Of a DNA stretch of 64,000 nt, positions 33,114-42,987 are shown piece by piece; within the stretch, counting starts at the first letter, position 1; the number at the start of each line of letters is the position of its first letter. The stretch comes from Opitutaceae bacterium EW11. GTDB taxonomy: Bacteria > Verrucomicrobiota > Verrucomicrobiia > Opitutales > Opitutaceae. Position numbers and translations under genes: made by a program. The DNA lies in assembly GCA_003054665.1 (NCBI GenBank), contig QAYY01000001.1:1043501-1107500 (forward strand), read 5' to 3'. The notes beneath the pieces are model-generated. The model searched no databases. It saw only the letters and a list, made by a program, of their open reading frames with translations, and was not told where the DNA came from.

Positions 33114-34346
33114 TTACTTGCCGACGACCGGGCCGCCCTGGGCGGCGTAGCGGGCGCGGAGGCGCAGGCCGTTCAACCGGATGAAGCCCGTGGCATCGTT
33201 CTGGTTGTAGCTGCTCTTCACGCCTTCCATCGACGCGACGTGCGGATCGTAGAGCGAGTACTTCGACTTGCGGCCGCAGGTGATGACATTGCCCTTGTAG
33301 AGCTTCAGACGGACGGTGCCGGAAACGTATTTCTGGCTCTCGTCGACGAGCGCCTGGAGCGCCTCGCGTTCCGGGGCGAACCAGAAACCGTAGTACACCA
33401 GCTCGGCGTACTTCGGGACGAGCGAGTCGCGCAGGTGCATGACCTCGCGATCCATCGTCAGCGTCTCGATCTGGCGGTGGCCGTGCATGAGGATCGTGCC
33501 GCCCGGAGTCTCGTACACGCCGCGGCTCTTCATGCCGACAAAGCGGTTCTCGACCAGGTCCACGCGGCCGATGCCATGTTTTCCGCCGAGTTTGTTGAGG
33601 GTCTTGAGCACGCCGGCGGGCGACAGCTTCTTGCCGTTCACCGCGACGCAGTTGCCCTTCACGAAATCGAGTTCGACGTACTCCGCCTTGTCCGGCGCGT
33701 CTTCCGGCGAAACGGAAAGCTTGAACATGCCCTTGTTCTCCGGGGTGGTCGGGTCGAACCAGGGGTCCTCGAGAATGCCGGCCTCGTAGGAGATGTGCAG
33801 GAGATTCCGGTCCATCGAATACGGCTTCTTCAGCGAAGCCTCGACCGGGATCGCGTGCTTCTGGCAATACGCGATCATCTCCGCGCGGCCCGGGAAGAGA
33901 TCGCGGAAGGCGTCGATCTTCCACGGAGCGATGATCTTCAGCTCCGGCGCCATCGCGGCGTACGTCAGCTCGAAGCGGCACTGGTCGTTGCCCTTGCCGG
34001 TCGCGCCGTGGGCCACGCTGTCGGCCTTTTCTTTCTTCGCGATCTCGATCTGGGCCTTCGCAATGAGCGGACGCGCGATGGAGGTGCCCAGGTAATACTG
34101 GCTCTCATACACCGCGTTCGCGCGGATCATCGGATAGATGAAGTCGCTCGCGAACTCCTCGACGAGGTCGAGGGTGTAGTGTTTGGAAGCGCCGGTCTTC
34201 TTCGCCTTCTGCGGAAGGCCCTTCAGCTCCTCCTCCTGGCCGATGTCAGCCGCGAAGGTGATGATCTCAGCGTCGTAGGTCTCCTTGAGCCATTTGACGA
34301 TGACGGACGTGTCGAGGCCGCCCGAGTAAGCGAGGACAATTTTCAT
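33114..34346 (-). CDS. argG: Argininosuccinate synthase
   Basis: 410 residues, normal length. Joins citrulline and aspartate with ATP. ATP-binding PP-motif at the N-terminus ([18 protein letters not shown]); further signature [16 protein letters not shown] and the Gly-rich [13 protein letters not shown]-type region as [17 protein letters not shown]. No argH is seen here. The gene ends at a clear terminator and has its own 89-bp upstream gap after argF. Confidence 0.97.
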   Translation of the reverse strand: MKIVLAYSGGLDTSVIVKWLKETYDAEIITFAADIGQEEELKGLPQKAKKTGASKHYTLDLVEEFASDFIYPMIRANAVYESQYYLGTSIARPLIAKAQIEIAKKEKADSVAHGATGKGNDQCRFELTYAAMAPELKIIAPWKIDAFRDLFPGRAEMIAYCQKHAIPVEASLKKPYSMDRNLLHISYEAGILEDPWFDPTTPENKGMFKLSVSPEDAPDKAEYVELDFVKGNCVAVNGKKLSPAGVLKTLNKLGGKHGIGRVDLVENRFVGMKSRGVYETPGGTILMHGHRQIETLTMDREVMHLRDSLVPKYAELVYYGFWFAPEREALQALVDESQKYVSGTVRLKLYKGNVITCGRKSKYSLYDPHVASMEGVKSSYNQNDATGFIRLNGLRLRARYAAQGGPVVGK

Positions 34347-34435
34347 AGCGTTCGAAAGGGGTTTATCGGTGGTAGCGCACCGAGGAGCAAAGGAAAACCA
34401 GAGGCGAACGACGAGCGGCCGGCGCTCCGGAAGAA

Positions 34436-35380
34436 CTACTTCCCGCGCAGCTCGGACAACTTCGCCATGATCGCCTTCTGGATGTGCAGGCGATTCTCCG
34501 CCTGGTCGAAGATGATCGAGCGAGGGTTATCGAGAACTTCCTGCGTCACTTCCTTGCCCGGGTACGCCGGCAGGCAGTGCATGAAGAGTGCGTCGCGCTT
34601 GGCGGCGGCAAAGAGCTTCTTGTTCACCTGAAAGGGCGTCATCGTCTTGATGCGCTCCTTGGCCTCTTCCTCCTTGCCCATGCTGACCCACACATCCGTG
34701 TAAACGACGTCCGCGTCCTTCACCGCCTCGTACGGGTCTTCGGTGAACTGATACCCGCCGGCGAAACCTTCCTTGCCAAGCAGCGAGTTGAACTCGGCCG
34801 ACGGCTCGAAGCCGCTCGGGCCCGCGAGCGAGATCTTCATGCCGAAGAGATTCGCGCCGAGGATCCAGGAGTTCGCCATGTTGCAGGCCGTATCTCCGAG
34901 GAACGCGATCTTGCGGCCCTTCAGCGAACCGAGCAGGTCGCCGGCCTTGCCCCAACGCTCGGCCAGGGTGAAGGCGTCCGCGTAGATCTGGCAGGGATGG
35001 AGGAAGTCGGTCAGCGCGTTGATCACCGGAATCGTTCCGGCGCTGGCGAGGCGCTCGACATCGGCGTGGTCATACGTGCGGACGACCAGACCGTGCACAA
35101 AACGCGAAAGCACCTTGGCCGTGTCCTCGATCGACTCGCCGCGGCCAAGCTGAATGTCGTTCCGGTTGAGGAAAAGGGGATTGCCGCCCAGCTCGTGAAT
35201 GCCGACCTCGAACGATACACGGGTGCGGGTGCTGGATTTGGAAAAGATCATCGCCCACGTCTGATGCTGCAGAACCGGCGGCGTCGTCTTTCCGCGTTGC
35301 TGCTTCAGGCTCTGCGCCAGCGCAAACACCTCAGCCACCTCTCGCGGCGTGAAGTCGGTCTCTTTCAGGAAGTGTTTCAT
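34436..35380 (-). CDS. argF: Ornithine carbamoyltransferase
   Basis: 314 residues from the ATG at 35380 ([15 protein letters not shown]), which matches the typical start; an upstream in-frame TTG at 35410 is less likely. Forms citrulline from ornithine and carbamoyl phosphate. Carbamoyl phosphate motif [24 protein letters not shown], and the ornithine loop [15 protein letters not shown] are intact. Sits between argD and argG. Confidence 0.96.
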   Translation of the reverse strand: MKHFLKETDFTPREVAEVFALAQSLKQQRGKTTPPVLQHQTWAMIFSKSSTRTRVSFEVGIHELGGNPLFLNRNDIQLGRGESIEDTAKVLSRFVHGLVVRTYDHADVERLASAGTIPVINALTDFLHPCQIYADAFTLAERWGKAGDLLGSLKGRKIAFLGDTACNMANSWILGANLFGMKISLAGPSGFEPSAEFNSLLGKEGFAGGYQFTEDPYEAVKDADVVYTDVWVSMGKEEEAKERIKTMTPFQVNKKLFAAAKRDALFMHCLPAYPGKEVTQEVLDNPRSIIFDQAENRLHIQKAIMAKLSELRGK

Positions 35381-35458
35381 GGGAGAAACCGGCTGGTCTA
35401 CGGCACTCAAAGGCGCGCGACCAGCCCAAAATAGGGAGTGGCAGCCCGGCCTCTCGGC

Positions 35459-36676
35459 TCAGGCCTTCGTCTTCAGAACGCCGCGGATGAGCTCGATGGA
35501 CTTTGCCAGCTCTTCCGGCGTGGCGGTAAGCGGCGGCACGAGCCGAATGACGTTTCCACCGGCGACGGGCGCCAGGAGCCCGGCCTCGCGCAAGGCGGCG
35601 AGGTAGGGCCCCGGATCGCTCGCCAGCTGGAGACCGACGAGGTATCCACGGCCGCGCACCGCCAGCGCCTGGCTGGGGAAGTCCTTCACCAGCTCCTGCA
35701 GCGCCGCCATCCAAGCCACGCTGTTGAACGTCACTTTCTCGAGCAGCTTCTCGCGCTCGATCACATCGAGCACGGCCAGGCCCGCGGCGCACGCGAGCGG
35801 CGTGCCGCCAAACGTCGTGCCGTGGGATCCGGGGTGGAAATAGTCCGCGGCGTTTTCGCGGATCCAAACGGCGCCGATCGGGAAACCCCCGCCCAGTCCT
35901 TTGGCCATGGATACAGCGTCCGGCTGGATCGGCGCGTGCTGGAAACCGAAGAACTTTCCGGTGCGCCCGACGCCGGTCTGCACCTCGTCGAACATGAGGA
36001 GCAGGTTGTGCCGGTTGCAGAGTTCGCGCAGGCCGATCAGGAACTCCGTCGTGGCGCAGTTGATACCGCTCTCGCCCTGGATCGGCTCGATGAGGATCGC
36101 CGCGGTCGAGTCGTCAACGAGCTCGGCGAAGCTCTGGAGATCGTTCAGCTCGGCGAAAGCGAAGCCGGGCACGAGGGGGCGGAACCCCTTCTGGATCTTT
36201 TCCTGCGGCGTGGCGCTCATCGCGCCGAAGGTCCGGCCGTGAAACGCGCTTTTTGCGCAGATCACCTTGTAGCACTTCCCTTCGACGCCGCCGGCTTTCT
36301 CGAGTCCGTGAAGCCGGGAGAGTTTGATCAGGCCCTCGTTCGCTTCGGCGCCGGAATTGCAGAAAAACACCCGGCCCGGTCCGGCGTGGCCGACAAGGCG
36401 CCGCGCGAGTTCACCCTGGTTTGGATTCCGAAACAGATTGCTCGTGTGGATGAGTTCCCCCGCCTGCCGCTGCACCGCGGCGACCCAATAGGGGTGGCAG
36501 TGGCCCAGGGCGCTGACCGCGATGCCGGAGGTGAAATCCAGATACTGCTTGCCCTGGTCGTCCCAGACGAGCGAACCGCGTCCGCGCACCAAGGTGAGAG
36601 CGGGACGCGCATAGTTCTTCAGAACGTGCGCATCGTACAAATCAGCCGTACTGGTGCGGAGGATGGTCGGGTTCAT
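35459..36676 (-). CDS. argD: Acetylornithine aminotransferase
   Basis: 405 residues from the ATG at 36676; longer upstream sequence lacks family character. A PLP-dependent class III aminotransferase that makes N-acetylornithine. PLP lysine in SMAKGLGGGFPIGA, cofactor motif LLLMFDEVQTGVGRTG, phosphate site NSGAEANEGLIKLSR, and FGGTPLACAAG near the C-terminus. 169 bp downstream of argB; 78 bp before argF. Confidence 0.95.
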   Translation of the reverse strand: MNPTILRTSTADLYDAHVLKNYARPALTLVRGRGSLVWDDQGKQYLDFTSGIAVSALGHCHPYWVAAVQRQAGELIHTSNLFRNPNQGELARRLVGHAGPGRVFFCNSGAEANEGLIKLSRLHGLEKAGGVEGKCYKVICAKSAFHGRTFGAMSATPQEKIQKGFRPLVPGFAFAELNDLQSFAELVDDSTAAILIEPIQGESGINCATTEFLIGLRELCNRHNLLLMFDEVQTGVGRTGKFFGFQHAPIQPDAVSMAKGLGGGFPIGAVWIRENAADYFHPGSHGTTFGGTPLACAAGLAVLDVIEREKLLEKVTFNSVAWMAALQELVKDFPSQALAVRGRGYLVGLQLASDPGPYLAALREAGLLAPVAGGNVIRLVPPLTATPEELAKSIELIRGVLKTKA

Positions 36677-36845
36677 GTTTTCGGGAATGCTTCTCAGACG
36701 GTTTTGCCAGTCCGCACAAGCGCGGGGCCGCGGCGGCGGGCTTTGAAAGCAGCACAGCTCCGGAGATTTTTCGGGCCGGACGTGAGAGCCTGTTCGACGA
36801 CGAACGCCAACCGCGCGCTCCGCGTCCGCGGTTCCGGACCTCGCC

Positions 36846-37727
36846 TCAGCCGTGCACGATCTCCGTGCCGATGCCTTTGTCGGTGAAAATCTCCAGCAGC
36901 AGGCTATGCGCAAGGCGGCCGTCGATGAAATGCACGCGCTGCACGCCTTCCTGGAGGGCGCGGATCGCGCTCCCCACTTTCGGCCGCATGCCTTTGTCGA
37001 TCACGCCCTTCTTCTTCAGGTCGTCGACCTGGCTGATCTTGAGCGTGGAAATCAGGGAGGTCGGGTCGGGCGGAGCGGAAAGGAGCCCCGGGACGTCGCT
37101 CATGTAGACGAGGCGCCGCGCACGCAGGGCGCTCGCGACACGGCCGGCGACGAGGTCCGCGTTCACGTTGTAGGGTTTGCCGTCGTACCCTTCCGCCACC
37201 GGCGAAATCACCGGCACAAAGCCCTCGGAAATCTCTTTTTTGATCAGCTTCACCTTCACCTCGGTGACTTCGCCAACGTACCCAAGGTCGATCGGATTGC
37301 CGTCGTCGTCGGTCGTCATCTTCTGGCAGACGAGCACGGTGTCGCCCGGCAAACCCTTGGGCTTCGCGTTAGCGGAGCTGATCGCCTGGCACACATCGGC
37401 GTTCACCACTTCGTCGAGCGTCTTCTTCACCACCGCGATGGTGGCCTCGTCGGTGACGCGAAAGCCGTTCACGAAATTCGCCTTGAGCCCGGAGGTCTCC
37501 ATCGCGCGCGTGATCGCCTTTCCTCCGCCGTGCACGACCACGACGTTGATCCCGACCGCGGCGAAAAACGCCAAATCCTTCGCGATGCGAACGCGCGCTG
37601 CAGGATCGGGATCGTCCATGAAGCTCCCGCCGTATTTCACGACGAAAGTCGAACCACGAAAATCTTGGATATAGGGCAGCGCTTCGAGGAGCACCTCCGC
37701 CTTGGCAGTGACTTCAGCGACGTTCAT
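36846..37727 (-). CDS. argB: Acetylglutamate kinase
   Basis: 293 residues. Amino acid kinase fold: [54 protein letters not shown] and [29 protein letters not shown]. Phosphorylates N-acetylglutamate, normally the feedback-controlled step; the N-terminal extension associated with arginine sensitivity (about 20 residues, [20 protein letters not shown]) is present. Divergent from argJ across a 482-bp gap with a family A repeat. Confidence 0.96.
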   Translation of the reverse strand: MNVAEVTAKAEVLLEALPYIQDFRGSTFVVKYGGSFMDDPDPAARVRIAKDLAFFAAVGINVVVVHGGGKAITRAMETSGLKANFVNGFRVTDEATIAVVKKTLDEVVNADVCQAISSANAKPKGLPGDTVLVCQKMTTDDDGNPIDLGYVGEVTEVKVKLIKKEISEGFVPVISPVAEGYDGKPYNVNADLVAGRVASALRARRLVYMSDVPGLLSAPPDPTSLISTLKISQVDDLKKKGVIDKGMRPKVGSAIRALQEGVQRVHFIDGRLAHSLLLEIFTDKGIGTEIVHG

Positions 37728-38209
37728 CAGCGATCAGTACACGTGCCGGTATGGCAGCGGTGTGAAAAAGTACGGGAGAGTGCGCTCACGTTTGTTTGAA
37801 AGCGGTGAGATGCTTAACTCACTCGTGATGCGCATTTCCATAAAAATTTCCACCGCCGCGCGAAGAATCTTCCGGCGCGGAGCGCGCCGGCGAAGTTCTC
37901 GGAAGTTGGAATTTCGAAGTTGGCCGGGCGACTCGGACGGCTCGCTCACCCGCCAAATCCTCACCGCTGCTCGTCTCCTCTGCCGAACGCGTACGACGTG
38001 AAACGAGATCGTCGTTCGTGCGTTTCGTCTCTTCGCGCAACCCGCCGACTGTTCCGCGAAAAACGGAGCCCGCAGCTCACCGCTCACCCGCGACCACCAA
38101 CTACCAAATTCCAACTTTCACTCCCCAACTTACCGCCGCGGTTCAACGCGCTGCGGCGCCCGCACGTTTTCACTTCACAGGACAGGCGCGTCACACCAGT
38201 TACTGAAAC
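37728..38209. other. Divergent argB-argJ intergenic region
   Basis: 482 bp. The argB side (37730-37860) holds an AT-rich stretch with, on the minus strand, the direct repeat GGAAAT-TTTTAT-GGAAAT (about 37840-37857), a possible operator; I do not find a proper ARG box. The remainder is mostly the family A repeat described separately. Confidence 0.5.
37891..38133. repeat. Family A inverted-repeat element between argB and argJ
   Basis: Left arm 37891-37925 with GGAAGTTGGAATTTCG and AAGTTGG; right arm 38093-38133 with CCACCAACTACCAAATTCC and CCCCAACTT. The arms are complementary in wording but not base for base. No terminator hairpin is seen between them here. Confidence 0.75.
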
Positions 38210-39526
38210 GTGGCAAGCACCCATCTGGTCTTCTCCTCCCGCGACGAACATCGCGCCTGGCTCGCGCAGCAGGCCGCTCTTCCGGCGGGCTTCCGCGTCG
38301 GAACCACGCGTTTCGAATTCGTCCCGCGCGAGGCGCCGAAACCGGCGAAGATGACGATCACCCTGATCGCGCTCCACCAGCCAACCCGCGACTTCGCCGC
38401 AGTGTTCACGAAAAACGCGTTGCCCGGCGCACCCGTGATCATCGGACGACGCCGACTGGCCGAACCGAAGCTCGGAGCGATCGTGGTGAACAACAAGATC
38501 TCCAACGTCTGCGCGCCGAACGGGGTCGAGACGGCCGAGCGCATCTGCTCCGCCGCGGCGTCCTCGCTGGGGCTGCAGCCCCACGAGATTCTGCCCAGCT
38601 CCACCGGCGTGATCGGCTGGAGTCTTCCGGCCGAGGCAATAGTGGCGGCGCTTCCCGCCGCCGCCGCTTCGCTGACGGCGAGCTCCATCCTTCCGGCCGC
38701 CGAGGGGATCGTCACGACCGACTTGTATCCAAAAATCCGTCGCGCCCAGGTCGGCGCCGGCAGCATCGTCGGCATCGCCAAGGGCGCCGGCATGATCGAG
38801 CCGAACCTCGCCACGATGCTCGTCTACATCCTCACGGATCTCGCCGTGCCACGCGACACGCTGCGCGCGATGCTCGGCCGGGCGATCGACCAGTCGTTCA
38901 ACACCATCAGCATCGATAGCGACACCAGCACCTCCGACACCGTCGCCGTGCTGTCGTCCAGCCTCGTGCCGTGCTCCGATCACGCGGCATTTGAAGCCGC
39001 GCTCACGCAGGTCTGCCGCGATCTTTCCGAAGACGTCGTCCGCAACGGCGAAGGTGTCCGGCACGTCATCCGGGTGCAGGTGACCCGCGCCCCGTCGCGC
39101 GAAACCGCCCGCGCGCTCGGCAAGGCGATCGTGAACGCGCCCCTCTTCAAATGCGCCGTGGCCGGCAACGACGCCAACGTCGGACGCCTCGTCCAGGCGA
39201 TCGGCAAATACGCCGGGGCGCTCTCCACGCCGCTCGATCTTTCGAAGCTGCGGCTCCGGATGGGCGGACTCGACATCTATGGAGACGGAGTCTTCCGCCT
39301 GGATCCGACCAAGGAACTCGCTCTCGCCGCCCACCTGAAGAACGCCGAATTGTACGCCAGCGCGGCGCCGAAAGACGGCGTATTCACTCCGCCCATCTCC
39401 CACCCCGCCCATGAGCGCTGCGTGGAAATCGAGGTCGACCTCGGCACCGGCTCGGGCGAATGCACCGTGATCGGCGGCGACCTCACGCACGAGTACGTGA
39501 GCGAAAACGCGGACTACCGGAGTTGA
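38210..39526 (+). CDS. argJ: Bifunctional ornithine acetyltransferase / N-acetylglutamate synthase
   Basis: 438 residues, GTG start at 38210 (GTG-GCA-AGC-ACC). ArgJ recycles the acetyl group from acetylornithine to glutamate. Self-cleavage occurs before a Thr; the site KGAGMIEPNLATMLVYILTD is intact (Ala-Thr). The beta chain continues with FNTISIDSDTSTSDTVAVLSS and ends ENADYRS. The oxyanion Thr-Gly region is STGVIGWSLP. N-terminal 45 residues are somewhat longer than in classical ArgJ. Opposite in orientation to the rest of the arginine genes. Confidence 0.94.
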   Translation: MASTHLVFSSRDEHRAWLAQQAALPAGFRVGTTRFEFVPREAPKPAKMTITLIALHQPTRDFAAVFTKNALPGAPVIIGRRRLAEPKLGAIVVNNKISNVCAPNGVETAERICSAAASSLGLQPHEILPSSTGVIGWSLPAEAIVAALPAAAASLTASSILPAAEGIVTTDLYPKIRRAQVGAGSIVGIAKGAGMIEPNLATMLVYILTDLAVPRDTLRAMLGRAIDQSFNTISIDSDTSTSDTVAVLSSSLVPCSDHAAFEAALTQVCRDLSEDVVRNGEGVRHVIRVQVTRAPSRETARALGKAIVNAPLFKCAVAGNDANVGRLVQAIGKYAGALSTPLDLSKLRLRMGGLDIYGDGVFRLDPTKELALAAHLKNAELYASAAPKDGVFTPPISHPAHERCVEIEVDLGTGSGECTVIGGDLTHEYVSENADYRS

Positions 39527-39549
39527 GGCCAGCGCGCCACGGGCGCGCA

Positions 39550-39680
39550 GGAGAAGTTGGAAGTTGGAATCTCGAAGTTGAGACGCCGTCGGCGCGGCCC
39601 GCTTCTCCGCGTTCTGAGAAGAAAAAGCGCAGGCACCGCGCCTGCGCCCAACTTCAAACTACCAAATTCCAACTACTCCG
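39550..39680. repeat. Family A inverted-repeat element between argJ and argC
   Basis: Left arm 39551-39585 (GAAGTTGGAAGTTGG, then CTCGAAGTTG); right arm 39649-39679 (CAACTTCAAACTACC, then AATTCCAACTACTCC). The argC terminator hairpin sits inside it. Confidence 0.8.
39622..39647 (-). terminator. Rho-independent terminator of argC
   Basis: Minus strand: GCGCAGGC stem, 5-nt loop, GCCTGCGC followed by TTTTTC. It lies 82 bp after the argC stop codon, nested in the family A element. Confidence 0.85.
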
Positions 39681-39728
39681 GCGCGCGCGAGGGGCCACCG
39701 CAACTCATGCGGCGCCCTCGCGCGCCGG

Positions 39729-40748
39729 CTACAACCCCGCCGTTTCCGGGAAGCCGCACCAGAGATTCATGATCTGGACGGCCTGACCGCTGGCGCCTTT
39801 GACGACGTTGTCCACGACCGAGGTGATCACGAAGTTCTTCGTGCGCGGATCGAAGACGGCGGACATATCGACGCGGTTGGTGCCGACGACATGAGCCGTA
39901 TCCGGAGTCTCACCACTGGGGAGAACATGGATGAAGGGCGTCTGCGCGTAAACCTTCCGCCACGAGGCATAGAGTGGCTCGGCGGAATCGGCCTTCGCCG
40001 GGACGGTGATGGTCGTCGCAATGCCCCGGCGCATCGGCGCGAGGTGCGGGTTAAACTGGATGACGGTCGGTGCGCCGGTCCGAAGAGCGAGCTGCTCCTC
40101 GATTTCGGCCAGATGCCGATGCTTCGTGAGCCCGTACGCCTTGATGCTCTCGGCGCGCTCCACGTAGAGGTACATCTCCTCGACCTTCTTTCCCGCGCCG
40201 CTCACGCCGCTGTAGGAGTTGACGACGATGTGGTCGCGCGAAATCACGCCGTCTTTCAGCAACGGGACCAGCGGAACGAGGACGCTGGTCGGGTAGCAGC
40301 CGGGCGCCGCAATGAGCTTCGCCTCGGTTTTCCAGGAAGGAGGCGTGAGCTCCGGGAGGACAAACCGCGCGCTCGGCAGGAGTTCGGGCGCGTGGTGTTT
40401 GCCATAGTACTTCTCGTAGGTCGCCAGATCGGCGATACGGAAGTCGGCGCTCAGATCGATGACCTTCTTGCCCGCGGGCACGAGCACCTTGGCGAAATCG
40501 GCCGCCGCGCCGTGCGGCAGCGCGAGGAAAAACAGGTCGATGTCGCTGGCCGCGAGCGAAGCGGCGTCGGAGTCGACGAACTTCAGCCCCCGGTCGAAGC
40601 CGCGCAGCGCGGGGATCACCTGCGCGAGGCCCTTGCCCGCCTGCGAACGCGACGTAACCGCCGCCAGCGTGACGTTCGGATGGGAGAGCAGGAGCTTCAC
40701 GAGAAGCTCACCGGAATAACCAGAGGCACCAATGACACCGACTTTCAT
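39729..40748 (-). CDS. argC: N-acetyl-gamma-glutamyl-phosphate reductase
   Basis: 339 residues from the ATG at 40748; the upstream frame has no family character. Reduces acetylglutamyl phosphate with NADPH. Dinucleotide motif VGVIGASGYSGELLVKLL at the N-terminus, active-site Cys in AAPGCYPTSVLVPLVPLL, and the conserved FNPHLAPMRRGI. Follows rpsI after a gap holding the rpsI terminator. Confidence 0.96.
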   Translation of the reverse strand: MKVGVIGASGYSGELLVKLLLSHPNVTLAAVTSRSQAGKGLAQVIPALRGFDRGLKFVDSDAASLAASDIDLFFLALPHGAAADFAKVLVPAGKKVIDLSADFRIADLATYEKYYGKHHAPELLPSARFVLPELTPPSWKTEAKLIAAPGCYPTSVLVPLVPLLKDGVISRDHIVVNSYSGVSGAGKKVEEMYLYVERAESIKAYGLTKHRHLAEIEEQLALRTGAPTVIQFNPHLAPMRRGIATTITVPAKADSAEPLYASWRKVYAQTPFIHVLPSGETPDTAHVVGTNRVDMSAVFDPRTKNFVITSVVDNVVKGASGQAVQIMNLWCGFPETAGL

Positions 40749-40912
40749 GGGCGAGCAGATTTCAGAACCGAAGGGGAAGAATCCAGACGGAATTTCCGAC
40801 AGCGCCGGGATCGGCCGGACAACACAGATTCGACGCGTTCCATGCCCCCGTCGGACCGCGACTCGGGCGATTCTGCCTCGCGCAACGGACCGGACCGCGT
40901 CCCACGCACAAC

Positions 40913-40941
40913 AAAAAAGCCGCCTGGCGAAAGGCGGCTTT
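40913..40941 (-). terminator. Rho-independent terminator of rpsI
   Basis: Minus strand: AAAGCCGCC stem, 8-nt loop, GGCGGCTTT followed by TTTG. It lies 25 bp after the rpsI stop codon. Confidence 0.9.
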
Positions 40942-40965
40942 GTGCATGAAAACGTTCGAGAGCGA

Positions 40966-41364
40966 TCAGCGCTTCGAGAACTGGAAGCGCTTGCGAGCGC
41001 CGGGCTGACCCGCCTTCTTGCGTTCCTTTTCGCGAGGATCGCGGGTGATGTGGCCGGCCTTCTTGAGGGCCGCACGGAGCTCCGGGTTCAGCTTCTGGAG
41101 GGCGCGGGCGATGCCGTGCGCGACCGCGCCGGCCTGACCCGCGACACCGCCACCCTGCACCTTGGCGACGACGTCGATCTTGTCGCGCAGCTCAACGGTG
41201 AGGAGGGGCGAATACGCCTGCTTGGAGAAATTCTCGTGGGAGAAGTATTCGTCGAACTCGCGATCATTCACCACGAGCTTGCCGGAACCTTCGAAAAGGC
41301 GGACGCGGGCGGTGGAGGTCTTGCGGCGGCCTGTGCCGGTGAAAATGGCTTTGTCAGCACTCAT
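40966..41364 (-). CDS. rpsI: 30S ribosomal protein S9
   Basis: 132 residues. N-terminal [21 protein letters not shown] and the basic tail [25 protein letters not shown] reaching the P-site tRNA, ending in SKR as in all S9 proteins. 11 bp downstream of rplM, the usual pair. Confidence 0.98.
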   Translation of the reverse strand: MSADKAIFTGTGRRKTSTARVRLFEGSGKLVVNDREFDEYFSHENFSKQAYSPLLTVELRDKIDVVAKVQGGGVAGQAGAVAHGIARALQKLNPELRAALKKAGHITRDPREKERKKAGQPGARKRFQFSKR

Positions 41365-41375
41365 GTGGCTTCAAC

Positions 41376-41804
41376 TCAGACGGAAATCTTGACGGGGTTC
41401 TGCGCCTCGTGCGTATGGGCCGAGCCCTTGAACACGCGGAGCTTGGTCAGCATCTTGGCCGCCAGACGGTTCTTCGGGAGCATGCCCTTGACGGCGTGCT
41501 TGATGATGAACTCCGGGTGGCGTTCGCGCATCAGCTTCAGCGAGCGGTAGCTTTCGCCGCCAACGAAGCCGGAGAAGAACATATACTCGTTCTGATCTTC
41601 CTTCTTGCCGGTGAGGACGACCTTCTCGGCATTGATGATGACGACATAATCACCCGTATCGACGTGCGGGGTATAGGACGCCTTGTTGCGACCGCGAATG
41701 ATGTTGGCGGCCTTCACGGCGAGACGGCCAAGAACCAGCCCTTCGGCATCAATGAGATACCACTTGGGTTGGACCGTCTCTTTTTTCGCAAGGAACGTTT
41801 TCAT
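41376..41804 (-). CDS. rplM: 50S ribosomal protein L13
   Basis: 142 residues from the ATG at 41804 (MKTFLAKKETVQPKWYLID), the typical start; an upstream in-frame start would add six residues without support. Conserved segments: GRLAVKAANIIRGRNKASYTPHVDTGDYVVIINAEKV and HAVKGMLPKNRLAAKMLTKLRVF. Sequence before the ATG is pyrimidine-rich (TTTTCCTTTC), with no SD motif, unusual for a ribosomal protein gene. Confidence 0.97.
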   Translation of the reverse strand: MKTFLAKKETVQPKWYLIDAEGLVLGRLAVKAANIIRGRNKASYTPHVDTGDYVVIINAEKVVLTGKKEDQNEYMFFSGFVGGESYRSLKLMRERHPEFIIKHAVKGMLPKNRLAAKMLTKLRVFKGSAHTHEAQNPVKISV

Positions 41805-41920
41805 GAAAGGAAAAGAGGCCAACAGCTAGGGCTTCGCCCGGGCCTGTCAACACGCATTTCTGGGAAATAGCGCCACGGTAAGCATGCGTGTCGCGTGTAC
41901 CTACACGATCGCGCCGCGGC

Positions 41921-42083
41921 GGGAAGCTGGAAGTTGGTAAATCGAAGTTTGGCTCAGCCCCGCGATGGAACGTTGAGCACGAGGCCGCTGAAGCGGGGCG
42001 GGCAGGTTCTGGACGGCAAGCAAAAGGCCCCGGGGAAACTCCTCCGGGGCCCAGCTTCAAAGCTCTAAATTCCAACTTCTCCG
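41921..42083. repeat. Family A inverted-repeat element after the porin gene
   Basis: Left arm 41921-41952 (GAAGCTGGAAGTTGG, then AATCGAAGTTTGG); right arm 42050-42082 (CCCAGCTTCAAAGCTC, then AATTCCAACTTCTCC). The terminator of the porin gene lies between the arms, the same nesting as at argC. Confidence 0.8.
42022..42051 (-). terminator. Rho-independent terminator of the TorF-family porin gene
   Basis: Minus strand: GGCCCCGG stem, 10-nt loop, CCGGGGCC followed by TTTTGC. It lies 63 bp after the stop codon. Confidence 0.85.
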
Positions 42084-42113
42084 CAGCGCCGGTGGCGTTG
42101 CGGCCGCGCTGCG

Positions 42114-42833
42114 TCAGAATCCAACCGTGACACCGGCCGTCCACCAGAGGTGGTCGTCGTCGACGTCGGTCGGCAGGTTCTTGTTATGGGCCCAGTGGCC
42201 GCCGAGCGTGAACGTGGCCTTGTCGGTCAGCTTGTACGGCACGGAGACATCGACGCCGTAGTAGTTGTACGATTCGCGGAGCTTGTCCGGGCCCCACGGA
42301 TTGACGTCGCCGGTGTCGACCACGCCGTAGTAGCCCGTCACGTCGAGCGAAGCGCCGATCGCCTCGAGCGGGAGGCTGTAGCCGACGGAGCCCTGGACGG
42401 TGTTAGCGTCCAGCTTGAAGTCGCGGTAGTAATACACGCTGGTCGAGATGCCGCGGAAGGTGTACGTCGCGCCGAGCCCCGCCTCTTCGGAATGCTTGAC
42501 GCCGTTCGTCGGCGCCTCCGGGTACCAGTAATAGGTCCCGACGGCCTCGAGTTCGAGGTTCTCGGTAAGCTTGTATTTGTATCCCGCGTACAGGTCGATC
42601 TCGTCGTCCTGGTGGCGCGTGATCGGCTGGTTGCTCCAAACGCCGAGATAGAAATCCTTCACCGTCGCCTCGACGGAGCCCTGGAACGAGTTGTCCGCAA
42701 TCTTCACGCCGCGGAACACGTAGTCCGAGGTGAATGTGAAATCCGTCGTCACGGAGTAGGAGCTCTTCGGCTCCTGTGCGTGGGCTGCAGCGGCGATGGC
42801 AGACGCCGCCAGGATGATCGCAGTTCTTTTCAT
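42114..42833 (-). CDS. TorF-family putative outer-membrane porin
   Basis: 239 residues from the ATG at 42833, giving a clear signal peptide (KRTAIILAASAIAAAAHA). The mature protein starts SYSVTTDFTFTSDYVFRGVK, the conserved start of the TIGR02001/TorF family, and alternates beta strands with DDEIDLYAGYKYKLTENLELE and TYYWYPEAP, ending in Phe (WTAGVTVGF) as outer-membrane barrels do. Substrate unknown. Confidence 0.88.
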   Translation of the reverse strand: MKRTAIILAASAIAAAAHAQEPKSSYSVTTDFTFTSDYVFRGVKIADNSFQGSVEATVKDFYLGVWSNQPITRHQDDEIDLYAGYKYKLTENLELEAVGTYYWYPEAPTNGVKHSEEAGLGATYTFRGISTSVYYYRDFKLDANTVQGSVGYSLPLEAIGASLDVTGYYGVVDTGDVNPWGPDKLRESYNYYGVDVSVPYKLTDKATFTLGGHWAHNKNLPTDVDDDHLWWTAGVTVGF

Positions 42834-42888
42834 GGTGTTCTTAGTCTGTAGTTTCGTAGTTCGCTGCACGGGCAGCTTTCGTGACGGA

Positions 42889-42981
42889 AAGGTTGGATAT
42901 GTTGGAAACTCAAGTTCTAACTTCCGCGCCGGCCGTCGGTTTGACCATGACCGAAAGGCGTGCTCCACGTTCCAACAACCC
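42889..42981. repeat. Family A-type element between porin and DUF423 genes
   Basis: Left arm GGTTGGATATGTTGGAAAC (about 42891-42910) and CAAGTTCTAACTTCC; right arm GTTCCAACAACCC (42969-42981). More degenerate than other family A copies. It occupies the divergent promoter region. Confidence 0.5.
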
Positions 42982-42987
42982 ACGCCC

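Larger units (their letters stand above)
41805..42113. other. Intergenic region between rplM and the porin gene
   Basis: 309 bp. Includes the upstream region of rplM, where I could not define a promoter, and from 41921 on the family A element with the porin terminator inside it. Confidence 0.5.

Noticed and set aside
37891-42083. Family A repeats as a CRISPR array
   Set aside because: Units vary in length and order, are inverted relative to each other, and have no uniform spacers or cas genes nearby.
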